A DNA stretch of 6,930 bases, taken from the NCBI GenBank assembly GCA_020253595.1, contig JADCBH010000244.1, positions 1 through 6,930 on the forward strand. The letters run 5' to 3'. Positions within the stretch are counted from its first letter, which is position 1, and each line of letters starts with the position of its first letter. Origin of the DNA: Brevundimonas sp. (GTDB taxonomy: Bacteria > Pseudomonadota > Alphaproteobacteria > Caulobacterales > Caulobacteraceae). The translations under genes were made by a program, and so were the position numbers. The notes under the pieces were generated by a model, which worked only from the letters and a program-made list of their open reading frames with translations, did no database searches and was not told the DNA's origin. Shown here one piece after another: positions 1 through 6,930 of this stretch.

Positions 1-1
1 C

Positions 2-667
2 ATCGAGGCGCTGGGGTTGAGGACGATCGTCTTCTCCGCGTGGGGGTTGCGAGAAGGTCTGCTCTACGAAACGCTGGATCGGGACGAACGCCCGGTCGAT
101 CCCCTCATTGCCGGCTGCGCAGCCCTTGGGGGCCGTCAGGGTATCTCGCCGGGCCTGCCGGCCGCACTTGAGGCCTGGTTAGCGAATGTGATCGCGGCCT
201 TACCCTTAAGCTTCGACTCAGAACGCGATCCGGTGCTGGCCGCAGCAGCCTGCAGATTGGCCGACCTTGGTGCCCGGCTCCATCCCGATCATCGGGTCGA
301 TCTCGTTTTCGATCAGGTCTTGCGCGCGCCTATCCCGGGTCAGACCCACGCGGAACGTGCCTGGCTCGCGGCCGCGCTGAGCGCTCGCTACGGCGGCGCG
401 CTGGCGACGTCGGCACCAGATTTGATTGAACGTCTGTTGCCCGAGGAAGCGCGTCTTGCAGCTCGCGCCATGGGCCTCGCCCTTCGCCTGGGATGCGACC
501 TCTCCGGCCGATCTCCGCAGCTTCTGGCCAATGCCTGGATCAAGGTCGAGGACGGTACGCTGCGCCTGAGCGCTGCACCCGGCGATGCGGATGTTCTTCT
601 GGGCGAACAGACGCGACGGCGCGCCAAAGCTCTGGCTGAGTCTCTAGCTTTAAAGCTGGAGATCTGA
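2..667 (+). CDS. ppx: Ppx/GppA-family exopolyphosphatase, C-terminal part (5' end outside window)
   Basis: The reading frame is open from the left edge (codons start at base 2) to TGA at 665-667, giving 221 residues, so the start and the catalytic N-terminal half lie outside the window. The family removes terminal phosphate from polyphosphate or pppGpp in the cytoplasm, using an ASKHA-type ATPase fold. What is visible matches the later part of alphaproteobacterial members: a segment reading LGLRTIVFSAWGLREGLLYE, which in this family closes the second ASKHA domain (the GLREGLL stretch), then a helical HD-like C-terminal domain. That domain includes LADLGARLHPDHR and the FDQVLRAPIPGQTHAERAWL region, followed by an ALSARYGG helix typical of Rhizobium/Caulobacter Ppx. 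The TTG at base 17 is an internal Leu codon, not a start. Ppx versus GppA specificity cannot be decided from this half. The gene converges on lon across a 45-bp gap. Confidence 0.85.
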   Translation: MEALGLRTIVFSAWGLREGLLYETLDRDERPVDPLIAGCAALGGRQGISPGLPAALEAWLANVIAALPLSFDSERDPVLAAAACRLADLGARLHPDHRVDLVFDQVLRAPIPGQTHAERAWLAAALSARYGGALATSAPDLIERLLPEEARLAARAMGLALRLGCDLSGRSPQLLANAWIKVEDGTLRLSAAPGDADVLLGEQTRRRAKALAESLALKLEI

Positions 668-670
668 GGC

Positions 671-706
671 GGTCTTCCCCCACCCTCGCGGTCGGGGAAG
701 ACCTTT
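671..706 (+). terminator. Intrinsic terminator between the ppx-like gene and lon
   Basis: A perfect 10-bp inverted repeat, GGTCTTCCCC at 671-680 and GGGGAAGACC at 694-703, starts three bases after the ppx-like stop codon and is followed by TTT. Inside the 13-base loop ACC (682-684) and GGT (690-692) can add an inner 3-bp stem. The T-run exists only on the + strand side, so it best fits ppx termination. The same hairpin also lies 10 bases past the lon stop and may help end lon transcripts on the other strand. Confidence 0.7.
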
Positions 707-712
707 ACATCC

Positions 713-3112
<2,400 letters not shown>

Positions 3113-3119
3113 TTATGCG

Positions 3120-3124
3120 CTCCT
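3120..3124 (-). promoter_or_regulatory. Ribosome binding site of lon
   Basis: AGGAG on the - strand lies 7 bases before the ATG of lon at 3112, which supports that start. Confidence 0.75.
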
Positions 3125-3140
3125 GGGCCTTTGACGATCT

Positions 3141-3156
3141 CCGGCCCGCCGGCCGG
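3141..3156 (-). other. GC-rich hairpin in the lon leader, proximal
   Basis: A perfect 6-bp inverted repeat, CCGGCC (3141-3146) and GGCCGG (3151-3156) with a 4-base loop, lies 16 bases upstream of the lon Shine-Dalgarno on the transcript side. It does not cover the binding site itself. In GC-rich DNA such short stems arise by chance, so a role in lon expression is only a possibility. Confidence 0.35.
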
Positions 3157-3192
3157 GACGCCCCGCAGTATGCAGCGACACCATCGACCAGC

Positions 3193-3208
3193 CCGTCGAT
3201 TCCGACGG
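3193..3208 (-). other. Hairpin in the lon leader, distal, with a GANTC site in its loop region
   Basis: CCGTCG (3193-3198) and CGACGG (3203-3208) form a perfect 6-bp stem around a 4-base loop. A GATTC site (3198-3202), which fits the GANTC recognition sequence of the CcrM methyltransferase of Caulobacterales, overlaps the loop. It would lie just inside the transcript if the candidate promoter at 3222-3249 is right. Confidence 0.35.
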
Positions 3209-3221
3209 CGTTCGGATGAGT

Positions 3222-3249
3222 ATGTGGCCCGTTACCGCGTCGGTTCAAG
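3222..3249 (-). promoter_or_regulatory. Candidate lon promoter (heat-shock-like or sigma70)
   Basis: On the - strand CTTGAA (3244-3249) is followed after 16 bases by CCACAT (3222-3227). This resembles the sigma32 pattern CTTGAA ... CCCCAT. The same DNA can be read as sigma70 with TTGAAC and CATACT or ACATAC at a spacing of 17-18. Either reading puts transcription start about 100 bases before the lon ATG. Heat-shock control of lon is known in E. coli; here it is inferred from this motif alone. The remainder of 3113-3383 holds no convincing gene. Confidence 0.4.
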
Positions 3250-3376
3250 CGTGGCTGACCATCGCGGCCCGGAAGACGCCAAACGGCCCATCCAGTACGC
3301 AAGGAAACATCCAGGCGCGCACCGCGTCTCAGTACCTCAGCCACAAAAAAGGGCTCAGAAGCTAACTCGGCAATCC

Positions 3377-3395
3377 CCGCCGCCTAAAGCGGCGG
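3377..3395 (-). terminator. Hairpin at the end of the exported-protein gene, possible weak terminator
   Basis: A 7-bp GC-only inverted repeat, CCGCCGC (3377-3383) and GCGGCGG (3389-3395), encloses a 5-base loop. The TAG stop of the upstream gene (3384-3386) lies inside that loop. On the transcript no U-run follows directly; the first T6 run comes about 27 bases later (3345-3350). Efficient intrinsic termination is therefore uncertain, and readthrough into lon is possible. Confidence 0.35.
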
Positions 3396-4310
3396 TTCAG
3401 TGTCGGGTGTCTCGAGACGGGCGTCAGCCATGGAATCGGCAACGGCCCGTGCATTGCGGCGAGCGTTGTTCTCGGTCTGGTCAGCGGAATACACGCCACG
3501 CAGATAGGCGAGATCCCAGTCGGTCAGATATTCGTCCGTCGCTACATCGGCCTGAAACAGGTTCAGGATTGTGTTGAAGCCGCGCGTATCGGCCTCGGGA
3601 TCAACCTGGGCCAGGGCGATCATCGAAACGTAGTCCGCGATCTGGGTGAAGCTGGCGTCACCAAGCGCGTCGACATCGACCACGATGATGACCTTCTGCA
3701 GGTCATCACGGATTTGGCTGTTAAGCCGCGAGGCCGCATTGACGTTGATTGAGGGGGCGAAGTCATAAACGCTGCTGCAGCTACCCGTGCACTGTCCCGG
3801 GATTCGCACAGCTGCCGCGCCCGTCTCGGAATCCACCGGCAGACTGACGTGCCACCAACGGATCGGCCGAGCGGAGCCGATGAAGTCCTGAAGTGCGCCG
3901 TCTGAGCGATTGGCACCAGAGATGTTGGTGTCGAAGGCGCGACGCTCGCGGCTGACCAACTCCTGGGCCATGGCCTGACCGTCCTCGGCCCCGGCGATCA
4001 CCACATTGGGCGTGCAGCCGGGATCGCCAATCTCGACGCCCAGGTCCTCAGCAACCGTCGAGACCCGATCAACAAGATACTGTCCAGCGTCCCGCTGGAA
4101 GCCGACCGCACCCACGCAGACCCGACCCCGCCAAAGAGCAAGCCCGCGCCCCCGGGGGGGCGCTGCGACCTGGCCCACGAAGTCGCGCGTCGCCTCGTCA
4201 AGGCTGCGCCCCTGGACCACGACGTCGGGCAGAGCGTCGGCGGCACCGCTCTGTTGCGGTGCGGCCTGAAGAGCCACCATCGCGGCGGCCATGGCGAAAG
4301 AAAAGGACAT
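3384..4310 (-). CDS. Uncharacterised exported protein, about 308 aa
   Basis: I do not recognise a named function. I recall similar unnamed secreted proteins in Caulobacterales and Sphingomonadales, a hedged memory rather than a search. The N-terminus, MSFSFAMAAAMVALQAAPQQ, is a short hydrophobic stretch with an Ala-x-Ala-like cleavage region near residues 14-20, as in a signal peptide, although a basic n-region is missing. The mature part has FVGQVAAPPRGRGLALW (44-60), four Cys (65, 99, and 174/178 as CTGSC), RWWHVSLPVD (151-160), a hydrophobic KVIIVVDVDAL strand (206-216) and a long helical C-terminus with an ADYVSMIALAQVDPEAD segment. The four Cys could form two disulfides in the periplasm. 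The start at 4310 is preferred over an in-frame ATG at 4349 because GGAGG (4316-4320) stands 5 bases before it and the upstream ATG has no ribosome binding site. It lies between tig and lon on the same strand, where many relatives carry clpP and clpX. Confidence 0.8.
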   Translation of the reverse strand: MSFSFAMAAAMVALQAAPQQSGAADALPDVVVQGRSLDEATRDFVGQVAAPPRGRGLALWRGRVCVGAVGFQRDAGQYLVDRVSTVAEDLGVEIGDPGCTPNVVIAGAEDGQAMAQELVSRERRAFDTNISGANRSDGALQDFIGSARPIRWWHVSLPVDSETGAAAVRIPGQCTGSCSSVYDFAPSINVNAASRLNSQIRDDLQKVIIVVDVDALGDASFTQIADYVSMIALAQVDPEADTRGFNTILNLFQADVATDEYLTDWDLAYLRGVYSADQTENNARRNARAVADSMADARLETPDTEPPL

Positions 4311-4315
4311 CAGCA

Positions 4316-4320
4316 CCTCC
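4316..4320 (-). promoter_or_regulatory. Ribosome binding site that decides the start of the exported-protein gene
   Basis: GGAGG on the - strand is 5 bases before the ATG at 4310. The earlier in-frame ATG at 4349 has no comparable sequence upstream, and using it would place 13 mixed residues before the hydrophobic signal segment. Confidence 0.8.
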
Positions 4321-4326
4321 AAGTGA

Positions 4327-4342
4327 AGGCCTGAACAGGCCT
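4327..4342 (-). promoter_or_regulatory. Perfect inverted repeat before the exported-protein gene
   Basis: AGGCCTG (4327-4333) and CAGGCCT (4336-4342) are perfect 7-base arms around AA, giving a 16-bp dyad. It ends 6 bases upstream of the Shine-Dalgarno. A two-base loop is too tight for a full RNA hairpin, although opening the inner pairs would allow one. The symmetry also suits a dimeric DNA-binding protein. No known regulator is recognised. Confidence 0.45.
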
Positions 4343-4383
4343 CATCCATCGTCGGGGTGAGCCCTAGCGACGTTTGATGACAA

Positions 4384-4419
4384 CCTTTAGGCGCATCATT
4401 ACGGCTATGTCACATGACA
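4384..4419 (-). promoter_or_regulatory. Weak candidate promoter with a TGTCA/TGACA dyad
   Basis: On the - strand GTGACA (4408-4413) is followed after 18 bases by TAAAGG (4384-4389), a poor -10. The -35 overlaps an inverted repeat, TGTCA-2-TGACA (4408-4419), which could be an operator. This is the only promoter-like arrangement I see between tig and the exported-protein gene, and no convincing tig terminator is visible there. Cotranscription with tig is an alternative. Confidence 0.25.
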
Positions 4420-4445
4420 GAAGGACGCTGAAACAAGAATGAGGC

Positions 4446-5789
4446 TCAGACCTCTTCCTCATCCTTCAGCAGCTCTTCCTTGGTGATCGGCGTGTCCTTG
4501 ACCTCGGCCACGGTGAAGATCAGGTCGCAGACCTTTTCCTCATAAATCGGCGCGCGCATTTGGGCGGCAGCACCGGGGTTCTGGCGATAGAAGTCGAGGA
4601 CGGCGCGCTCCTGGCCCGGATAGTTACGGGCTTCCTGCATGATCGCGTTGTTCAGCTCCTGGTCGGAGACGCCCACGTTGTTGGCGCGCCCGATTTCGGC
4701 GAGCACCAGACCGAGGCGGACACGGCGCTCGGCAATCTTGCGGTATTCTTCCTTGAGCTTCTTGTCGGACTTCTTGGCGTCCTCGGGCGTCAGGCGACCG
4801 GCTTCCTTGTCAGCCTCGACCTGCTTCCAGATGCCGTCGAACTCGGCCTCGACCATCTTGGGCGGCAGGTCGAAGCTGTGTGCGGCGTCCAGCGCATCGA
4901 GCAGCGAACGCTTCAGCTTGAAACGCGCGGCGCCAGCATACTGCTGGTTCAGGTTCTGGCGCAGCAGATCCTTGAGCTTGTCCAGGCTCTCCAGACCGAT
5001 ACGGGTCGCGAACTCGTCGTCGATCTTGGTTTCGGCTTCGGCCTTGATGGCTTTCACCTTGATATCGAACGTCGCCAGCTTCCCGGCCAGGTTCTTCGCC
5101 TGGTAATCCTCGGGGAAGGTGACCTCGATGGTCTTCTCGTCGCCGACCTTGGCACCCTTCAACTGGTCTTCAAAACCGGGGATGAAGCGGTTCGAGCCGA
5201 TCACGAGGTCGGCATCTTCTGCGGCCCCGCCGTCGAAGGGAACACCGTCCAGCTTGCCCAGGAAGTCGATGGTCAACTGGTCGCCCTCGGCTGCCTTGAC
5301 CGTCTTGCCCTTCTTGTCCTCGTAGGACTTGGCTTGACCAGCCAGTTCCTTCAACGCCTCATCGAGGTCAGCGTCAGAGGCTTCATAGACGGGCCGTTCC
5401 AGCTTAAGCGTCTTGGGATCGACCGGTGTGAATTCCGGCATGACTTCCAGAGCCATCTCGTAGGCGAGGTCGTCGGAACCTGACAGGACCTTCTCCATGT
5501 CCGAGGTCAGCTTCATCTCAGCGGGCGCGGCAGGGCGGACCTTTGCCTCGTCGAGCGCCTTCTGGCTGCTCTCATTGATGGCGTCGTTGACGATCTCACC
5601 CATCATATCGCGGCCGAAGGACTTCTTGACGTGCGACACCGGCACCTTGCCCGGGCGGAAGCCCTTCAGCTTCATCTTCGGCGCGATCTCCGCGGCCTTG
5701 GCGTCCAGGCGAGCGGTCAGATCAGCGGCCGGGATGGTCACGGCGATCACTCGGCTGAGGCCTTCGGTGGATTTCTGGACGACTTGCAT
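4446..5789 (-). CDS. tig: Trigger factor, ribosome-associated chaperone and peptidyl-prolyl isomerase
   Basis: A complete 447-aa trigger factor (E. coli 432 aa), which binds the large ribosomal subunit at the exit tunnel and shields nascent chains. Domains: N-terminal ribosome-binding domain about 1-115 with the signature GFRPGKVP at 43-50; FKBP-type PPIase domain about 166-250 (GDQLTIDFLGKLDG, IGSNRFIPGFEDQLKGAKVGD); and C-terminal helical arms about 255-430 forming the chaperone cradle. An acidic tail, EELLKDEEEV, ends the protein. The ATG at 5789 is chosen because MQVVQKSTEGLSR matches how the family begins. The frame is open for 60 more codons up to an ATG at 5969, but that stretch is Arg-rich, unlike trigger factor, and overlaps the promoter and the divergent gene. 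No good Shine-Dalgarno precedes the chosen start; AGA at -13 to -11 is the best. The gene leads the - strand series toward lon. Confidence 0.98.
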   Translation of the reverse strand: MQVVQKSTEGLSRVIAVTIPAADLTARLDAKAAEIAPKMKLKGFRPGKVPVSHVKKSFGRDMMGEIVNDAINESSQKALDEAKVRPAAPAEMKLTSDMEKVLSGSDDLAYEMALEVMPEFTPVDPKTLKLERPVYEASDADLDEALKELAGQAKSYEDKKGKTVKAAEGDQLTIDFLGKLDGVPFDGGAAEDADLVIGSNRFIPGFEDQLKGAKVGDEKTIEVTFPEDYQAKNLAGKLATFDIKVKAIKAEAETKIDDEFATRIGLESLDKLKDLLRQNLNQQYAGAARFKLKRSLLDALDAAHSFDLPPKMVEAEFDGIWKQVEADKEAGRLTPEDAKKSDKKLKEEYRKIAERRVRLGLVLAEIGRANNVGVSDQELNNAIMQEARNYPGQERAVLDFYRQNPGAAAQMRAPIYEEKVCDLIFTVAEVKDTPITKEELLKDEEEV

Positions 5790-5845
5790 GGACGGATCTG
5801 ACGCTCTGGGGCGGCGCCGGATCGGGCGCGCGCGGCGGGAGGGAT

Positions 5846-5877
5846 AAACGAAAAGAGGCCGCCCCATACGGAGCGGC
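5846..5877 (-). terminator. Terminator-like hairpin in the tig leader
   Basis: On the - strand GCCGCTCC (5877-5870) pairs with GGGGCGGC (5865-5858) through 7 Watson-Crick pairs and one G-U, closing a 4-base loop. CTCTTTTCGTTT (5857-5846) follows directly. This has the form of an intrinsic terminator. It lies between the candidate tig promoter and the tig ATG, about 57 bases before the start, so it could act as an attenuator. On the + strand no T-run follows the stem, so it does not look like a terminator for that direction. Confidence 0.5.
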
Positions 5878-5892
5878 GTCTCGAAGCCCGCC

Positions 5893-5921
5893 CTTATGTC
5901 GAGACAGGGGGCAAAGGTCAA
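5893..5921 (-). promoter_or_regulatory. Candidate sigma70 promoter of tig
   Basis: On the - strand TTGACC (5916-5921) and CATAAG (5893-5898) are separated by exactly 17 bases, with 5/6 and 4/6 agreement to the TTGACA/TATAAT consensus. Transcription would start near 5886 and give a leader of about 97 bases. It lies within the region upstream of the divergent hydrolase start, so the two genes may share control. Confidence 0.55.
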
Positions 5922-5967
5922 CGCGGGGCGGTTTCGCTCACGGGCATGGCTCGCTATGTGCTGGGCC

Positions 5968-6669
5968 ATGACCTCCTCACCTTCCCCCGTCGGCGTGTTC
6001 GTGACGCCGGTGACGCCGCTTCAGCAGAACTGCACCACCGTCTGGTGCACGAAGACGATGAAGGCTGCCGTGATCGACCCTGGCGGGTCGGTCGACGCGA
6101 TCCTCGGTGAGGTCGCCCGACGCGGCCTGACCCTGGATCAGATCTGGATCACCCATGGCCATCTCGATCACGCCGGCGGCGCGGCCGAGATGGCGGAAAA
6201 GTCCGGTGCCCCGATCATCGGCCCACACCCGGACGACCAGTTCTGGATCGACGGCATCGAAGCGCAAGGCGAGATGTACGGCCTGCCCGAGGCCCGCGGC
6301 TTCGTCCCGACCCGCTGGCTGGACGAGGGCGATGAGTTGACCCTGGGTGAAACCCGCTGGGCGGTTCGGCATTGCCCCGGCCATACCCCGGGACATGTCA
6401 TCTTCTTCAACTCCGAGGCCCGGTTCGCCCAGGTCGGTGACGTCCTGTTCAAGGGCTCGGTCGGCCGCACCGACTTCCCGCGCAGCGACTCCGACGACCT
6501 GATCCGCTCGGTTATCGACAAGCTTTGGCCGCTCGGCGACGACGTGACCTTCGTGCCGGGCCACGGCCCGCACTCCACTTTCGGCGAGGAGCGGCGAAGC
6601 AACCCATTCGTCTCGGACCGGGCAGTGGCCGGGACGCACCCGGAGCGGACGGCGTCCGGGCCGACCTAG
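5968..6669 (+). CDS. Metallo-beta-lactamase-fold hydrolase, YcbL/glyoxalase-II-like
   Basis: A 233-aa cytoplasmic metal-dependent hydrolase. Metal ligands are visible: HGHLDH at 63-68 (His63, His65, Asp67, His68), His139 in CPGHTPGH, Asp158 in VGDVLFKGSVGRTDFP, and His199 in PGHG. The GDVLF-x-GSVGRTD block and the short length without a separate substrate domain are typical of YcbL-type enzymes, some of which hydrolyse S-lactoylglutathione. The true substrate here is not shown. The family's usual C-terminal RSNPF motif is present at 210-214; about 19 further residues (to ASGPT) look like a lineage-specific tail. The start is uncertain. ATG 5968 puts the FVTPVTPLQQN start at the usual distance, but has no Shine-Dalgarno; in-frame ATGs at 5956 and 5896 are alternatives, the last one overlapping the tig -10. 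It is divergent from tig, and its stop overlaps that of the small ORF on the other strand. Confidence 0.92.
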   Translation: MTSSPSPVGVFVTPVTPLQQNCTTVWCTKTMKAAVIDPGGSVDAILGEVARRGLTLDQIWITHGHLDHAGGAAEMAEKSGAPIIGPHPDDQFWIDGIEAQGEMYGLPEARGFVPTRWLDEGDELTLGETRWAVRHCPGHTPGHVIFFNSEARFAQVGDVLFKGSVGRTDFPRSDSDDLIRSVIDKLWPLGDDVTFVPGHGPHSTFGEERRSNPFVSDRAVAGTHPERTASGPT

Positions 6670-6764
6670 ACCCTAGCGGCGCAGGAGAATGCCGACAGCG
6701 TGCAGGTGAGATCGCCGTCGTCGACGATGTCCTCGGCGTTCAGGGCAGGGTTCACATCGGTCAT
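6666..6764 (-). CDS. Small ORF, 32 aa, function unknown
   Basis: ATG at 6764 with GAGGAG (6771-6776) 6 bases upstream; stop TAG at 6666-6668. The predicted peptide has an acidic first part (about 10-18: AEDIVDDGD) and a C-terminal part rich in Thr, Ser and Cys (TCTLSAFSCAARV, two Cys seven residues apart). By my count about 27 of 32 codons end in G or C, as expected for real coding DNA in a GC-rich genome, although antisense strands in such genomes can mimic this. It converges on the hydrolase with overlapping stop codons and is divergent from the gene starting at 6860. I recognise no family. It could be a small regulatory or secreted peptide, a peptide precursor, or not a gene at all. No modifying enzyme or exporter is visible in the window, though the right side is cut off. 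Confidence 0.45.
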   Translation of the reverse strand: MTDVNPALNAEDIVDDGDLTCTLSAFSCAARV

Positions 6765-6770
6765 TGCCAG

Positions 6771-6776
6771 CTCCTC
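6771..6776 (-). promoter_or_regulatory. Ribosome binding site of the 32-aa ORF
   Basis: GAGGAG on the - strand, 6 bases before the ATG at 6764. It is among the best Shine-Dalgarno matches in the window and the main argument that this small ORF is translated. Confidence 0.5.
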
Positions 6777-6859
6777 GGGTAGGGCGTGGGTCCAGACCGA
6801 TTGAACCCGACGCCCCGCGAGCCGTTCCGACGGGATCACCGTTCTCAAACGAGGCTCCC

Positions 6860-6930
6860 ATGACCGACCCGATCCAGCCGACGCCCCAGCCCGAGATTCC
6901 GCCGCTGGCCCCCGTCGCGTCCCAGCCCGA
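6860..6930 (+). CDS. Start of a proline-rich protein, unknown (3' end outside window)
   Basis: ATG at 6860 with GAGG (6851-6854) 5 bases upstream opens a frame that continues to the right edge, giving 23 full codons. The visible N-terminus, beginning MTDPIQPTPQPEIPPL, has about nine Pro and no hydrophobic segment, as in a flexible cytoplasmic N-terminal tail that precedes a folded or membrane domain. The family cannot be told from this. It is divergent from the 32-aa ORF, with 95 bp between the two starts. No convincing promoter was found in that gap. Confidence 0.6.
   Translation, partial: MTDPIQPTPQPEIPPLAPVASQP

Noticed and set aside
4560..5483. A 307-codon + strand frame opposite tig
   Set aside because: Antisense shadow of trigger factor, rich in Leu, Val, Gly and Asp, with no family features.
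5820..5960. Possible tRNA upstream of tig, prompted by a TTCGAGA T-loop-like string
   Set aside because: No acceptor, D or anticodon stems could be assembled around it; the string fits a promoter-proximal leader.
5790..5969. An N-terminal extension of trigger factor by 60 codons
   Set aside because: The extension is Arg-rich, unlike the family, overlaps the candidate promoter and terminator-like hairpin, and would overlap the start of the divergent hydrolase.
5977..6639. A 220-codon - strand frame opposite the hydrolase
   Set aside because: Antisense to the metal-binding hydrolase with intact catalytic motifs; no family features of its own.
6525..6782. An 85-codon + strand frame across the hydrolase end and the small ORF
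   Set aside because: It starts inside the hydrolase in another frame without a ribosome binding site and has no motif.

Overview
The window is GC-rich and reads as chromosomal DNA of an alphaproteobacterium. The trigger factor, the Lon protease, the Ppx-type polyphosphatase tail and the YcbL-like hydrolase look most like those of Caulobacterales (Caulobacter/Brevundimonas). That placement is from memory of protein families, not from a search. It is a housekeeping region, not a mobile one: I see no transposase, integrase, CRISPR array, tRNA or rRNA.

Layout from left to right. (1) The 3' part of a Ppx/GppA-family gene (+) ends at 667. (2) It converges on lon (-, 713-3112), with a strong hairpin terminator in the 45-bp gap. 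(3) The 271-bp lon upstream region (3113-3383) carries a candidate heat-shock-like promoter, two GC-rich leader hairpins and one GANTC site. (4) An uncharacterised exported protein of about 308 aa (-, 3384-4310) has a clear Shine-Dalgarno and an inverted repeat just in front of it. (5) tig, trigger factor (-, 4446-5789), has a candidate sigma70 promoter and a terminator-like hairpin in its leader. (6) Divergent from tig is a metallo-beta-lactamase-fold hydrolase of the YcbL/glyoxalase-II-like type (+, about 5968-6669). (7) A 32-codon small ORF (-, 6666-6764) with an excellent Shine-Dalgarno has a Cys/Ser/Thr-rich C-terminus. (8) The start of a proline-rich protein (+, from 6860) runs off the right edge.

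The functional theme is protein quality control: trigger factor folds nascent chains and Lon degrades misfolded and regulatory proteins. In many proteobacteria tig, clpP, clpX and lon form one cluster. Here tig and lon keep their order and strand, but clpP and clpX are absent between them and only the exported protein gene lies there. The items most worth a second look are the 32-aa ORF, the structured tig leader and the uncharacterised exported protein. None of these is proven to be a new system.
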